DNA of 64,000 nt from Phaeotremella fagi (taxonomy: Eukaryota; Basidiomycota; Tremellomycetes; Tremellales; Phaeotremellaceae), in NCBI GenBank assembly GCA_001599715.1, contig BCHU01000001.1:2031634-2095633 (forward strand), written 5' to 3'. Below the pieces are notes generated by a model. That model made no database searches, was not told the DNA's origin, and saw nothing but the letters and a program-made list of their open reading frames with translations. The position numbers and the translations under genes were made by a program. This document shows, in pieces, positions 24,039 to 34,942 of the stretch (position 1 is its first letter; each line of letters opens with the position of its first letter).

Positions 24039-25655
24039 TCACTTCTTCTGACTCAACTCAACAGCCAACTTGAAAGCTCCAAGTAAAGCCGTCAACTGCA
24101 TTTTCTCAGATCCACCAACCGACAATCGATGTCTAAAAAAATTGTTTTTCCATCAGTATCCACTGGAACGTCTCCAATGAACGTCTGACTCACTCCGTAC
24201 TACCCAAATGATCTAACAAATATATTCGACTTTGTTTAGGTAGTTCTACCGTATCCAGAAATTCGTATGCTCCCGCTATCAAATCTTGCAACGCTAATCC
24301 CTTTTCTGTTTTCAATGATGTGATAACTAGAGATTTTGGGTTAGGATCGGTGATCTCCTTAGATGGAAGATGGCCTTACAATTGAACGCTGTTCCGAATT
24401 CATCCTCCATCATACTTTTAATTACTCTTTCTATATCTTTGGGATGGGGGTTTCCCGTACAATTGTAAACGGCTGTTTCGTCTACTACATCGTATGCTGC
24501 ATGACAAGCCTAAATACATAGGTCAGCTTGGTCATTCTCTTCAAAAACTCGGTTTGAGCTGCGTAAGACATACCTGTAAAACATTCAATGCACGTCTCAT
24601 ATCACCTCTGGACAATTTCAATAAAGCAGCTCGACCATCTTCCGTGATATTGACCCTAATACTGATCAGCTGACGGAAAGATTTTGAAGTATCAGAACCT
24701 ACCCCTCTTTCTCAACCACTTCGTCGACTTTTTTCTGAATCTCTTTCTCAGGCAAGGGAGAAAATCTAAACCTCGTACAACGCGATTGAATAGCTGGTGT
24801 GATTTTATTGACATAATTACAGATGATACAGAATCTGACGTTCTTGGTGTGCGTCTCGATGACTTAACTTTTGGTCAGTGAAATCTCCCTTGAAATCAGC
24901 CATTCAATCTCTTACCTCTCCTTAAAGCCGATTGAGCAGCTTGGGTCATAGCATCAGCTTCATCCAGAATAATCAATTTAAATCCTTTCCTAAATTCAAT
25001 CGTCAACTAAATTCAACTCCCGAAAAGAAAACCTACGAGAACAACACTTTGGTCATAGCAAACGTCTTGACTTTCTCCCTGACAACGTCTATACCTCTTT
25101 CGTCAGAAGCGTTCAGTTCTAAAATATGTTTTCGATAAGGTGGACCATAAAGTCTTCTCGCTAATGCTAGAACCGTCGATGTTTTCCCAGTTCCTATGAC
25201 AAGTTAGAAATGGAGTTTCGTTGGTTATAATGGGACATACCTGGAGGACCATAAAATAATAAATGAGGTAATCTACCAGCTTCAATGAATTTCTCAACTA
25301 GGTCATCATATCAGCTGCCAAGCCCCTCGATCAGAATTGAAGAAAGTGTCCAACTGACTGGTACTAGTAATATCCTCATGAGAAACCACCTCATCCAAAG
25401 TATCCGGACGATATTTTTCGACCCTAAAACGGAACGATAAATAAATACACCCATCTAGTCGAGAATCAGCTGGATCCAAACGAACCAAGGTAACCCTTCT
25501 CTAGCATCTAAGATCTTCTGATCCCTCTCAGATAATTGAGCTTCCAAAGCGTCCTCTTTAGCTTTCCCTTTGGCACCTGCCATCAAAGTTGCCATTGCGT
25601 TGACTTTGGGTGGTGGGGGTGGTTGATCTATATCCATATCCGTTGAATCGGTCAT
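24039..25655 (-). CDS. RFC3: Replication factor C subunit 3 (clamp-loader AAA+ ATPase)
   Basis: The start at 25655 gives [18 protein letters not shown]; the frame is open further upstream but this ATG sits just before conserved sequence. After a short N-terminus come [37 protein letters not shown] (Walker A, split by an intron after GPP), [31 protein letters not shown] (Walker B), the arginine-finger segment [12 protein letters not shown], and the lid helices ([18 protein letters not shown]). The C-terminal collar follows, ending [22 protein letters not shown] and DEADAMT mark it as the small subunit called Rfc3 in yeasts (human RFC5), which loads PCNA at primer ends. It is divergent from ATG9 with 224 bp between start codons and an ACGCGT site in between. 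I see all expected motifs and no defect. Confidence 0.93.
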
Positions 25656-25710
25656 TTTGGTGGTGTGGTGGTGGTATTCTCTTGAATTAATGATTTTATG
25701 ATCGCGTATA

Positions 25711-25716
25711 ACGCGT
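25711..25716. promoter_or_regulatory. MCB-like box ACGCGT upstream of RFC3
   Basis: An ACGCGT palindrome lies about 56 bp upstream of the RFC3 start codon. This is the Mlu1 cell-cycle box recognised by MBF-type (Mbp1/Swi6) factors that drive G1/S genes in yeasts. Function here is inference from the site and the gene it precedes. Confidence 0.45.
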
Positions 25717-25879
25717 AAGAGGGTGGGGGGGTTAGGCGCACGAGAAGTAAATCTGTATGGGGAGATAAGGCAGTTAGGCACGCATGATCTGGATGCCGGC
25801 ATGGTATTTGCCGCCTATATCAGTTGTTAGCTGTCGTGTTGTTCTCTAGGTTAACTTATCACCTATAGGGCATAACAAA

Positions 25880-28800
25880 ATGTCACCAACCAGTCCAAGA
25901 CCACCTGGATCCAATTCAATCCTAGACGGTCCAAATCCCTTCTCTCCAGAGATACGATCAACAACCCTCAGAAGGAATGATTATCCAGACCCAGAATCAC
26001 CTTCAACAATGCTCCTCAGAGAGTTACAAGGTGACGCTGAACAAGTCCAACTTGGTCATCCAACAACAACAAACAGATCTGAGAACAGTCCAACCCCGAA
26101 ACCCAGAACTTTAGCTTCGAAACCTACACCGTTCTCTACATCAAGTAATTCATCGGAGGATGAGAACGGTCCACCTGAATCATTGATTTTCGGTGCTGGG
26201 AATGAAGAACCTCGATTATCATCAGAGAGGACTCCGCGATCACCACCGAATGCTTTACCTCGCTATCAACCTGTTGTCTCCACTAGCATCAATCCGTTTC
26301 GGTTGGAAAACGATAATGACAACGACAACGAACCCGGTCCACCATCTTCATCAACTTCACAGAGTGGTAGATCGAGATCTACCTCGCCTTCGCCGTCGAT
26401 ATACGCTTCGGGGATTCAAGGGACTATGATGGAATCGTCTTTGGCAGTTGGTTCATCTCGAGATCCATCGACCTCAACTTCAGGTAGAGACAGTGATTCA
26501 CAACCTACTTTCAGGGAGGTACCTACATTCAGAGAAACGCCGACATTCAGAGATGTCTCTTCATCCAAAATATCAAGAAATAATCCAAACAAACGTGCAA
26601 TAGCTTCACCCAGGATGGGATATAACGATCCCCCTATTCAACACAGTCAAAAGGATAAAGGGAAAGGGAAAGAGAAAGCTCGTAGGAATTATCCTACTCC
26701 TCCGGACAATCAAGGTGCAACACCCGAATTAGAGAGAAGTGGGCTAAGAGGTAGGAAATATAGAGCTCCTGAAGGCGAGGAGGTTTCGGGACCAACGGTG
26801 AAAGGGAAAGTTGGGTTGAATAATTATGAAAGAGCTTTATGGCAGTGGGTGAATGTTGAGGATTTGGATGGGTTTTTGCAAGAGGTAGGTGGGCCTGTCA
26901 ATCTTAGCTGAGTGCAGGTATACGCATATTACAAAGGCAAAGGTATCTGGTGTATAGCTTTGGCAAAACTATTGAACTTGGCGTAAGCGTTTGACCATCC
27001 ATTTTAATACACTAACTGACGTTTCGTATAGGACAACATTTTTCGTGGTCGCGTTCACAACCTTCCTATCTTTGTGTATAGATTATTCGAAACTCTCGTC
27101 GTCGATATCTGGTCCCAACGATGTAGGGAGACTGGAGGATGTTTTGGTCGGTCAATGTTTGACAAGGTATGTTTTTCATCGTAACGACATTGTACTGACA
27201 ACTTCAGGGGTTCTTTCATCCACATGTTATTCATTTTCGCCGTTTCAATCTTCTTTTTCGTCCAACTCATCACTTTTGCTATTTCAGTACCGAGATTGAG
27301 AGAAATGTATAATTTCTACACTTATCTACTTGGTGTTCCGGACGTGAGTAGCATCTTCATTATTCTCCATATTGTCGGAAGCTGATCTGGTTCAGGCCGA
27401 TATTCAAACCCTTCCATGGCCCGAGATTGTAAGATTGATAGGGGAAATAAGGAAACATAACTTTGTCACTTCGTTGTCAAACGGACCTTCAGAAAATGGA
27501 AAGGGTCAAGTTACCAAGTTGGACGCTCACGATGTCGCAAAGTGAGTACAGAGCATGGTCAATGCTAACTACATACTCTAGTCGAATCCTACGACAAGAA
27601 AACTACCTTATCGCCCTATTCAACAAAGATCTGCTAGATCTCAGAGTCAGACTCCCATTACCCCATGCAATCGAACACCTAATCCCACAATCCTTGATTG
27701 CCCCACCTACACAAAGCTCATTACCTGCATCCACCGACTCGACTCAGGAAAGAAAATTCTTATCATTCGGTGCCAACTCTCTTACGAAAGCTTTGGAATG
27801 GAATTTGAGATTCTGTTTGGTTGGGTATCTGTTTGATCGACGTGGTCAGGTTAGAATGAAGTTTATCAGGGAGAGAAAGAAGAAGGATTTGGTTGAAGGG
27901 TTGGTTGTAACCTTACTATCAAACTAACGATTCCAGATTACGATATCGATTCATCTTTATGGGTTTGATCAACGCTTTGTTATCGCCTTTTATCGTTTGT
28001 TATTTGTTGATCTATTCCTTCTTCCGTTATTTCGAGGTACGTCCTGGATTCTTAGCTGCAGAGTGCTGATGAAATCATAGGAGTACCACAAGAACCCTTC
28101 TTCGATTGGTGGACGACAGTATACCCCGTACGCCCAATGGAAGTTTAGAGAGTTCAATGAATTACCCCATCTTTTCGAACGACGCTTAGATAGGAGTTAC
28201 CCGATAGCTAAAGAGTACATTGATCAGTTCCCAAAAGAGAAAACGGCGTTGGTGATGAGGTAGGTTAATTCGAATTGAGGATCATCTAACCACGTCAACA
28301 GGTTCGTCGCTTTCGTCGCTGGATCATTTGCAGCCGTCTTACTGGTCGCTTCATTGATTGACCCCGATCTATTCCTGCATTTCGAAATCTCACCTCATAG
28401 AACTGTTTTGTTTTATTTGGGTATCTTCGGTTCAGTCTTAGCCATCGCAAGAGGAATGATCCCAGAGGAAAATCTAGTGTTTGATCCAGACGCGAGTTTG
28501 AGGGAGGTGGTGAAATGGACACATTATCTACCTGGTGAATGGAAGGGGAAATTACATTCTCAAATGGTGAGTACGTCTTTTGTCTTTGTAGCTGAAAGTG
28601 TTTTGCAGGTCCACGAAGAATTTGGACAACTTTTTTCTTTGAAGATCGCGATTTTCATTCAAGAACTGTTATCGGTTTTACTTACGCCGTTTATTCTGTT
28701 CTTCTCACTTCCTTCTTCGGCTAACGCTATCATCGATTTCTTCAGAGAATTCACGGTTCATGTTGATGGCGTGGGGTATGTTTGTAGTTTTGCCGTATTC

Positions 28801-29465
28801 GATTTTAGGCGGAACGGGAATGTCAAGGTACGTCTGAGAGGTTTTTTATTCCTGACAATCTGTAGACCCCATTATCACCTGAGGCCAACCCGCAAACAGA
28901 TCTCAGCACACCTACGCCGACAACTTCAACTTTCCCAACCAATCCCACACTGACCAACCATCGAACAACTTCAAACAAAATGGAAAAATCCTTCTTACAT
29001 TTCAAAGCGACACATCCAGATTGGCAACCGACCGATCCGTCTTCATCAATCTTCCTGGATAAACTGGTAAACATCCATCGTGACAGGGAACGCGATCACT
29101 ATCCATCAATCTACCAGACCGGATCAATCTACGGAGGAAGAGGATTAGGTGTTGGTGGACACAACGAAGATTCAAGTAAAAGATCTAGAAGTTACGATAG
29201 AGCTTGGAACAGATCTACCCACGTTGGCGTCGGCATCGGTGGTCATTCATTGAGTAAATCGAATAATTTCAGTGGATTGGAGAACGTTAATGAAGGTGAA
29301 GGTGAAGGGGAGGGGGAGGAGGTTGATGAGGAAACTGAGAAATTGGGTTGGATGACGGCAGACGGTACTTCTGCTGGGTATGGTGATAGGGAGGATGTTG
29401 AGGATGAGAATTATTCGAGGGATGAAGGGATGATGGGGTTGTTGAATCAGGTTTTGAATAGGTAG
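25880..29465 (+). CDS. ATG9: Autophagy lipid scramblase ATG9
   Basis: The first exon codes for a long disordered N-terminus ([18 protein letters not shown]..., about 330 residues, Ser/Pro-rich, with [16 protein letters not shown] repeats). The ATG9 core begins at [17 protein letters not shown] and continues with [18 protein letters not shown] (membrane span), [128 protein letters not shown] and [19 protein letters not shown] long acidic/glycine-rich tail follows ([29 protein letters not shown]). ATG9 is the multispanning vesicle protein that supplies membrane to the growing autophagosome. There are about eight exons and roughly a thousand residues, normal for basidiomycetes. Junctions inside the core are supported by conserved sequence on both sides. 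Confidence 0.95.
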
Positions 29466-29719
29466 GGGAGGGGAGGGGATGTTTTGTATCTGAAGTGTGA
29501 TGTTCGAATTGTTGATCTTTGTATTCGTAGAGTAGCTCAAAACCATAATCGATGTAGTGGCACCTCTGAAAGTGACAGAAATAGCTACATACGAACTAGT
29601 GTTGCGTAGTTGACTAACGGTTTTCAAGCTGTACGGAACAACTCCATCTTGAATACTACAAACATTTCCTACCGAAGTTCCTTTCTCCCTTCCCCAGATT
29701 CAAACCTGACCTTGGCATT

Positions 29720-30178
29720 TCAACTGAACAGACCCCATCCCATGCCTTTATCACATATTTTGGAGCCAACGCATCTGACGATAACTTGACTGATCGTGAA
29801 CGTTTTCGGGTTTCGGATTTCATACTCTTGACTTCGTTTGGTGAAAGTAGCTTGGGCTGCTGCTTCTTGACTTACTTTTCTGTAATCTGGTCGATCATCT
29901 TCTGAGGTGAATCCGAGTAGGTTATCAACAGTTGATTTGGCATTGGTATTGTCTGGATTGGCTGTGAAGGAAAATTTCTGTTCCATTTTGGATTTTTGCA
30001 AATGTGGAAGAGAGAATGGGAAAACAATGACAGTGTTGGCAGGGCTTTGTACACTTATTTGAGAGTCTTCTTGGAAGTCTTCGTCATTTATCGTATCAAA
30101 GGAAAGATTATCTGAGAGCATTCTCTGGTCACTACTAAGAAACGTGATAGCATCCATACATGTTACAATAGATATCAT
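29720..30178 (-). CDS. Family B protein, short copy 1
   Basis: One open frame of 152 codons. It shares with the neighbouring genes the block NLLGFTSEDD..ATFTKRSQEYEIRNPKTFTISQVIV, but stops soon after, at GWGLFS, lacking the second half present in the other copies. The N-terminal 65 residues have no counterpart, so the true start may be an internal Met (KMEQKFSFTAN). It is therefore a truncated paralogue: either a short functional protein or a decaying copy. It lies tail-to-tail with ATG9 (254 bp apart) and directly downstream of copy 2 on the same strand. Function unknown. Confidence 0.55.
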   Translation of the reverse strand: MISIVTCMDAITFLSSDQRMLSDNLSFDTINDEDFQEDSQISVQSPANTVIVFPFSLPHLQKSKMEQKFSFTANPDNTNAKSTVDNLLGFTSEDDRPDYRKVSQEAAAQATFTKRSQEYEIRNPKTFTISQVIVRCVGSKICDKGMGWGLFS

Positions 30179-30228
30179 TTACATCCACCTCCTCATGGAT
30201 TCTGAATAATCCAGTACCCGACTCAGCT

Positions 30229-30915
30229 CTAGTAACACACATCTCTCACGTTAACGGTAGTCGGATAACCTTGACTTTCCATCTCCTCGTCCGACAATTT
30301 ATTGAGATAGATTTCATATTTCGTTCGAAGGTCACTTGGAAAACCGTAAGAGTGATCGTCATGGTGACATGGAGAGACGATGACTGAAGTGAGGACTTTG
30401 TCTCGGGGAACAAGAGTTTGGTAACGAACCGACCTGTTGTCAGCATTAGCCCTTGCCGCTCTGCTTTGAATTCGACGAATGAAATCCTCCAAATCACAAT
30501 CCAAATCTTTGGCCACTTGATTTATCTCGACATTCAAAGAGCCGAATAAGGGGTTTTCGTCTGCGTAGCGTTCTCTTCGTCGTCCAGGACATGAATAGGT
30601 GAAATCAGGTCTGGAAATCATACTTCTTACGCAGGTGATTCTATTGGCGTCGTAACCCCATTCGTTCCACTCCTCCTCTCCCAATAAACGACTTTCTGAA
30701 ACGTACTTGACATTGTACATGACCTCTGGCTTATTTACACCGAGTCCATGAGCTGAAGGATACATCTTGATGGTTCTGATTTCACAGGAGTCGGGTAGTC
30801 GTACTTGAATCTCTTGTGAACGTCTTGTGAAGATCGTATCACAAACTGCTTCGTGACGTGTGGCGAAGTAAGGTAGTTTGTCGTTGTCGACGTCGAAACC
30901 GAATATTTCATTCAC
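30229..30915 (-). CDS. Family B protein, copy 2 (5' end unresolved)
   Basis: A 229-codon frame with family marks: NEIFGFDVDNDKLPYF, DTIFTRRSQEIQVRLPDS, IKMYPSAHGLG, SESRLLGEEEWNEWGYDANR, ITCVRSMIS, and a second, related half with RDKVLTSVIVSPCHHDDHS, GFPSDLRTKYEIYLNKLSDEE. The coding similarity continues upstream of any ATG in this frame (STIEQRRSIVNEIFGF), and an in-frame stop precedes it at about 30980, so a short 5' exon must exist or the gene has lost its start. A candidate first exon beginning near 30991 does not fit in phase. The protein appears to hold two copies of one module. No transmembrane span or signal peptide. Function unknown. Confidence 0.65.
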   Translation of the reverse strand: MNEIFGFDVDNDKLPYFATRHEAVCDTIFTRRSQEIQVRLPDSCEIRTIKMYPSAHGLGVNKPEVMYNVKYVSESRLLGEEEWNEWGYDANRITCVRSMISRPDFTYSCPGRRRERYADENPLFGSLNVEINQVAKDLDCDLEDFIRRIQSRAARANADNRSVRYQTLVPRDKVLTSVIVSPCHHDDHSYGFPSDLRTKYEIYLNKLSDEEMESQGYPTTVNVRDVCY

Positions 30916-31249
30916 AATTGATCGTCTTTGTTCGATGGTGGAGCCCAGGGAAGAACGTATGAGCGTGTGTTACTGGAATATCTATTTGACATAGTATTGG
31001 TGCATGCAGAAAACTTGAGATCGATGTTCGAGAGGTCAAGGAAAAGTATGAAAGAAAGTCGATAGACGGGACAGACATTGTACATTCGACAAATTTGCAG
31101 GGTCCTTCTTTTTCAAGAAGCTTCTAAAACTTGATAATAATGTCGTAAGTACGATATGATGCAATAAACAATCCTTTGTTCAGGCTTTGCAGCGAGAATA
31201 CATTTCAAGCTTACAGCATATTTAACAAAATGCGTAGAATCCCGAAAAA
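30916..31249. other. Spacer between family B copies 2 and 3
   Basis: About 330 bp; it must contain the missing 5' exon and promoter of copy 2. Nothing else seen. Confidence 0.4.
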
Positions 31250-32080
31250 CTATTTTGAGTACCTAAATTCCCGAATCTCCAATTCTTCCACTGACCCTAA
31301 TCTAATCCATTCCTCATCGGTCAAAACATTCTTCGTCACTTCTATATTACTTCGTAAATCCAATGGAAATCCATCTGGATGATTGGGATGACTACAGAAA
31401 GATACCTTGACACTTCTCAGCATACGATTTGTAGGATCGATATATTGAAATCTTGAAACTCCCTCTTCAAAAGCTTTTTTGTGAAAGGAGAGAAGACTTT
31501 TTGCTACACTATCAAGCTCACCGTAAGCAGAATCATCAATTGATTGTGAAAGAAATAGTGGTTCGTTTGTCTTTTTGGATTGTTTTCCTCCTTTCTTCTT
31601 GAACTGACATCCTTCACAAGACACGATTTTATCTGGGATGGATATCTTCGTTCTCTTACATGTGAGGGTTGAATCATCGTATCCCAATATTGACCATTTA
31701 GCGGAAGAAGTCGTTTTTGGAGTGACTTTGAATTTCACTTTACTCAAAACATCGGTGTCGGCTTCGAAAAACAAAGAAGATGGTGAAACGATCACCGATG
31801 AGATAGTGAACGTCTCAGGATTTCGAATCTCAAATTGTTGTTCTCTTCTGGTGAATATCGCGTCAGTAGCTGCTTGAATAATTGAATGTCGGTGAGTGGA
31901 CATTTCGTTATCAGTGATATCGAAACCTAAAACGGCTTCTACTTTTGACCTTCTTTCACTGACAGAGTCTTCTAACGACGGTTCATAAATCAAGACTTCA
32001 TTGGTGTTTTCTTGCGTTTTTATTCGCCTTGGTTTTTGAAGTTTTGTACCAGAACCCTTGAGGAATTGCAGAGAGATCAT
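31250..32080 (-). CDS. Family B protein, copy 3 (longest member)
   Basis: A 276-aa protein from a single open frame, start MISLQFLKGSGTKLQ. It shows the full family layout: ERRSKVEAVLGFDITDNE, then AIFTRREQQFEIRNPETF, TISSVIVSPSSLFFEA, KVKFKVTPKTTS, WSILGYDDSTLTCKR, a basic CXXC patch (SCEGCQFKKKGGKQSKK), and the second module with TNRMLRSVKVSFCSHPNH, GFPLDLRSNIEVTKNVL, TDEEWIRLG. The two halves look like diverged repeats of one module. I recognise no known domain. Three members here in tandem plus one at 51.5 kb show a lineage-level expansion. Confidence 0.75.
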   Translation of the reverse strand: MISLQFLKGSGTKLQKPRRIKTQENTNEVLIYEPSLEDSVSERRSKVEAVLGFDITDNEMSTHRHSIIQAATDAIFTRREQQFEIRNPETFTISSVIVSPSSLFFEADTDVLSKVKFKVTPKTTSSAKWSILGYDDSTLTCKRTKISIPDKIVSCEGCQFKKKGGKQSKKTNEPLFLSQSIDDSAYGELDSVAKSLLSFHKKAFEEGVSRFQYIDPTNRMLRSVKVSFCSHPNHPDGFPLDLRSNIEVTKNVLTDEEWIRLGSVEELEIREFRYSK

Positions 32081-32545
32081 TGGAGTTGATGAGAGAGTTG
32101 TTTTAAGGAAATGTTCATAAACTGGAAAGATAATATGTCTATGAGCTTATAGCTCCGCCTACATGCCTTCGTAAATGCGAAAACCCCGGGTTTCCATCGC
32201 TTGCACGTTTCTTTAATTGAGACGTTTAGGAATAGAACTCTTGCGCACAACATGACTTGAATCTCAGCTTGTTAAAAGGTGAAGTATTGGTTGCCAATTC
32301 AACATGAGCTCATAGCTGCCACTGATCGCTTCTCCGCATATTCTCCTTCTGGTTGTGGAGCAAAACAACGCTAAAATGAGAAGCTGACAAATATGACAGT
32401 AATTCTGAAGTCTAATGATAAGGATTAGGGTAAAAGTTACATACATAAAGCAGTTGACGATGTAATGAATTTGTTCAGACTCTGTAGATAACCTTGTATC
32501 CTAGCGTGAAGAAAAGTGTCAATCTTTCTAATTTCTGTTGCGAAA
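32081..32545. promoter_or_regulatory. Divergent intergenic, family B copy 3 / MFS pump
   Basis: 465 bp without coding signs. AGCTCATAGCT at about 32307 echoes GAGCTTATAGCTCC at about 32143; otherwise nothing notable. It serves as promoter for both flanking genes. Confidence 0.4.
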
Positions 32546-34796
32546 ATGAGTGGTACATCACTGAACGAAACTATTTCCATCCCCCAATTCCTCACCGAAC
32601 AGACAAGATCTCTACAAACAATATCTCAATTGAATCAAGAAGCCCCGAAAGACCAAACAGAAGAAACGTTCCAAAGACCAAAGGTCCCAGGTTTCGGTGA
32701 TCCAATTGCAGAAATTCGAAAACTCCGCACTGGGGCTAATTCGACCCATGGGGCTCAAGACATCGAGCTTACCAGGTTATCTTCAAATCGACCAGTTGGA
32801 GATGTATCTGTTCCTCAGAGTTTACCGATCGAACCGTCTAGTGAAATAGAGGGTGTTAAGGATTTAGCGCTGTGGAAAAGGATTGCTGTGGGGACCTCAA
32901 CTATGTTGAGTGGGTTTGTTGCTGTAGGTCAATTCAGTCTTTCGATGTTTCCAAATGATAAACCTGTTTAGTCTGCATCTACAACCGCTGTGGTCATGGC
33001 TGTACCTAGTGCAGCTAAAGATTTCGGTGTATCTAATGTACAAGCTCAATGGATTACTTCATCGTACGGTTTGGCTTACGGATGGTGAGTCGTGTTAATG
33101 CCATAAATTCTAATTCTCCAGTGCACTACTTCTAGCTGGTCGAATGGCAGATATTCACGGACGAAAATCGCTTTTTGTCGGAGGCATCGTGCTGTACATC
33201 ATATGTTCATTCGTCTCTCCGTTGATCACTGTAGGTCTAATTCAACGCAACAAAGAAACTAATTCCATCAGGATTTCGTTGCCCTATGTGTCATTCGAGC
33301 TTTGGCAGGCTTAGGTTTAGCGGTCGCAACTCCCGCTGCGTTTGGTATTACTGCAATAACATTCCCCGAAGAACCTAGTAGAACTATCGCTTTTTCAGCT
33401 TTGGCTCTCGGTAATCCACTTGGTGCTATGGTAGGGACGTTGTTAGGCGGTGGAGTGGCTTCAATCGGAGGGTGAGTATTTTCAATGATCCTGGCTGATG
33501 GGTTTAGCCACGGGTGGGCTTATCTTTATTATATCCTCGCTGGAATCTCTATTATTCCTGTGGTCATTGGTGCACTGGTTATTCCTGGGAAATGGTGGAC
33601 TAAGGGTGCTAAACCACCAGTTGATTGGCTGGGAGCAGGTTTGGTCACAACGGCTACAGTCCTTTTCGCTTTCAGTTTGACTCAAAGTGGTATTGCTGAT
33701 TACGGGTGGGCCACTCCGTGTAAGTTTGCACGTAGGATCTTTCTTCCGAAACGCTACTGACGTCCAAAACAGATATTCCCGCTGTCTTCGCACTCTCCAT
33801 AGTTCTATTCGCTTTGTTCTGTTTATTGGAACATCATCTTGAACAAGTTCCCAATTCGAGATTATCAAGAAACGTCCCGCCAATCGTTAAGCTCTCATTG
33901 TTGACTCGTCAAAATGGTAGAATCGCAGCAATCACTTTTGGAGCTTTTGCGACGTTCACATGTGTTCCAGGTTGGATCTATTTGACCAGTATCTACTATC
34001 AAGAGTACTTACAGTTGTCGCCTTTGGATAATGCGATCAGGCTTATACCTTCTTGTATAAGTGGCATTGGGGCTTCTGTGAGTTGATTTTTTTTTACCTG
34101 CAAGACTGCAATTGACGCATCATAGCTTCTGGTGATATACCTTCTTCCCAGGGTTAAAGCTTCGTACATCATCAGTGGTGGAACCTTCTTATCAGGGTAG
34201 GTCAAAATTTAATTTGAATATCCCAAATCCCAAAAGACCTCCGGCTGACGTAATAAAAGAATCTCTTGTCTTCTATACGCCGTCGAACCATCAGGTTCGA
34301 CTTATTGGGGTTGTGAATTTATTGCTGCTATGTTGATATCGTTCGGGGCAGACATGTAAGTACTTCATACCAACATGGGATTAATACTAATCAGGATGAA
34401 CAGGAGCGTCGGTATTGGTTCAATCCTGATTTCTAGCTTGGTCAAGGAGTGAGTTCAAACACGGTGTCAGAACTAAACCTCCCGCAGTGACGAACAATCA
34501 GTAGCTGGCGCCATCTTTCAAACTTCCATTCAAATCGCTTCAGCTTTCGGAATTTGTTTATCCAGTTTAGTAGCTAATGAACAAGCTATCAAGACTGGAC
34601 AGCTGTACCAAGGTTTACGAGATGCTTTTGGTATGAATGTGGCTTGGGCATGGAGTGGTGAGTGATTGGCATAAAAACAGCTAGTTTTCGGCTAAGCTGA
34701 GTTATTTCTCTAGTTCCTATCATTATCATGATTTCCCTTCGTGGTTTGGGAGTGGCTCAATCACCTTCACATTCTGTCGCCAGAAGCTCCTTATGA
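32546..34796 (+). CDS. MFS drug-efflux transporter, DHA2-type (14 TM)
   Basis: About ten exons. The cytosolic N-terminus (about 115 aa, start MSGTSLNETISIPQFL) is followed by an MFS core. The first span, WKRIAVGTSTMLSGFVA, is split by an intron ending at about 32971; then VVMAVPSAAKDFGVSN, AQWITSSYGLAYGCALLLAGRMADIHGRKSLFVGG holding the loop motif GRMADIHGRK, ALAGLGLAVATPAAFGI, GNPLGAMVGTLLGGGVA (motif C-like), YYILAGISIIPVVIGALV, ATVLFAFSLTQSGI, AFATFTCVPGWIYLTSIYY, SCISGIGAS and a final SVPIIMISLRGLG. GMWITSSY-like and motif C features place it with DHA2 proton:drug antiporters of fungi (Azr1/Sge1 type) or toxin-efflux pumps of secondary clusters. Located at the plasma membrane or vacuole. 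It sits just outside the metabolic cluster. Confidence 0.85.
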
Positions 34797-34942
34797 TCGC
34801 ATGCATTGTGTTTTGACTCTTCCTGCCTAATCCCTTCAAATTCTGTTCCGGCTAAGGATTAACCGACAAGTCCACCGCCATTACAATTCCTTTGACTTGA
34901 TTTCGAAGTGGAACAACTTACTTTTAACTTAAATTGAGCAAA

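Noticed and set aside
25656..25802. Extended N-terminus for RFC3 from the further upstream frame
   Set aside because: Runs through the divergent promoter and the MCB site; the start at 25655 precedes all family sequence.
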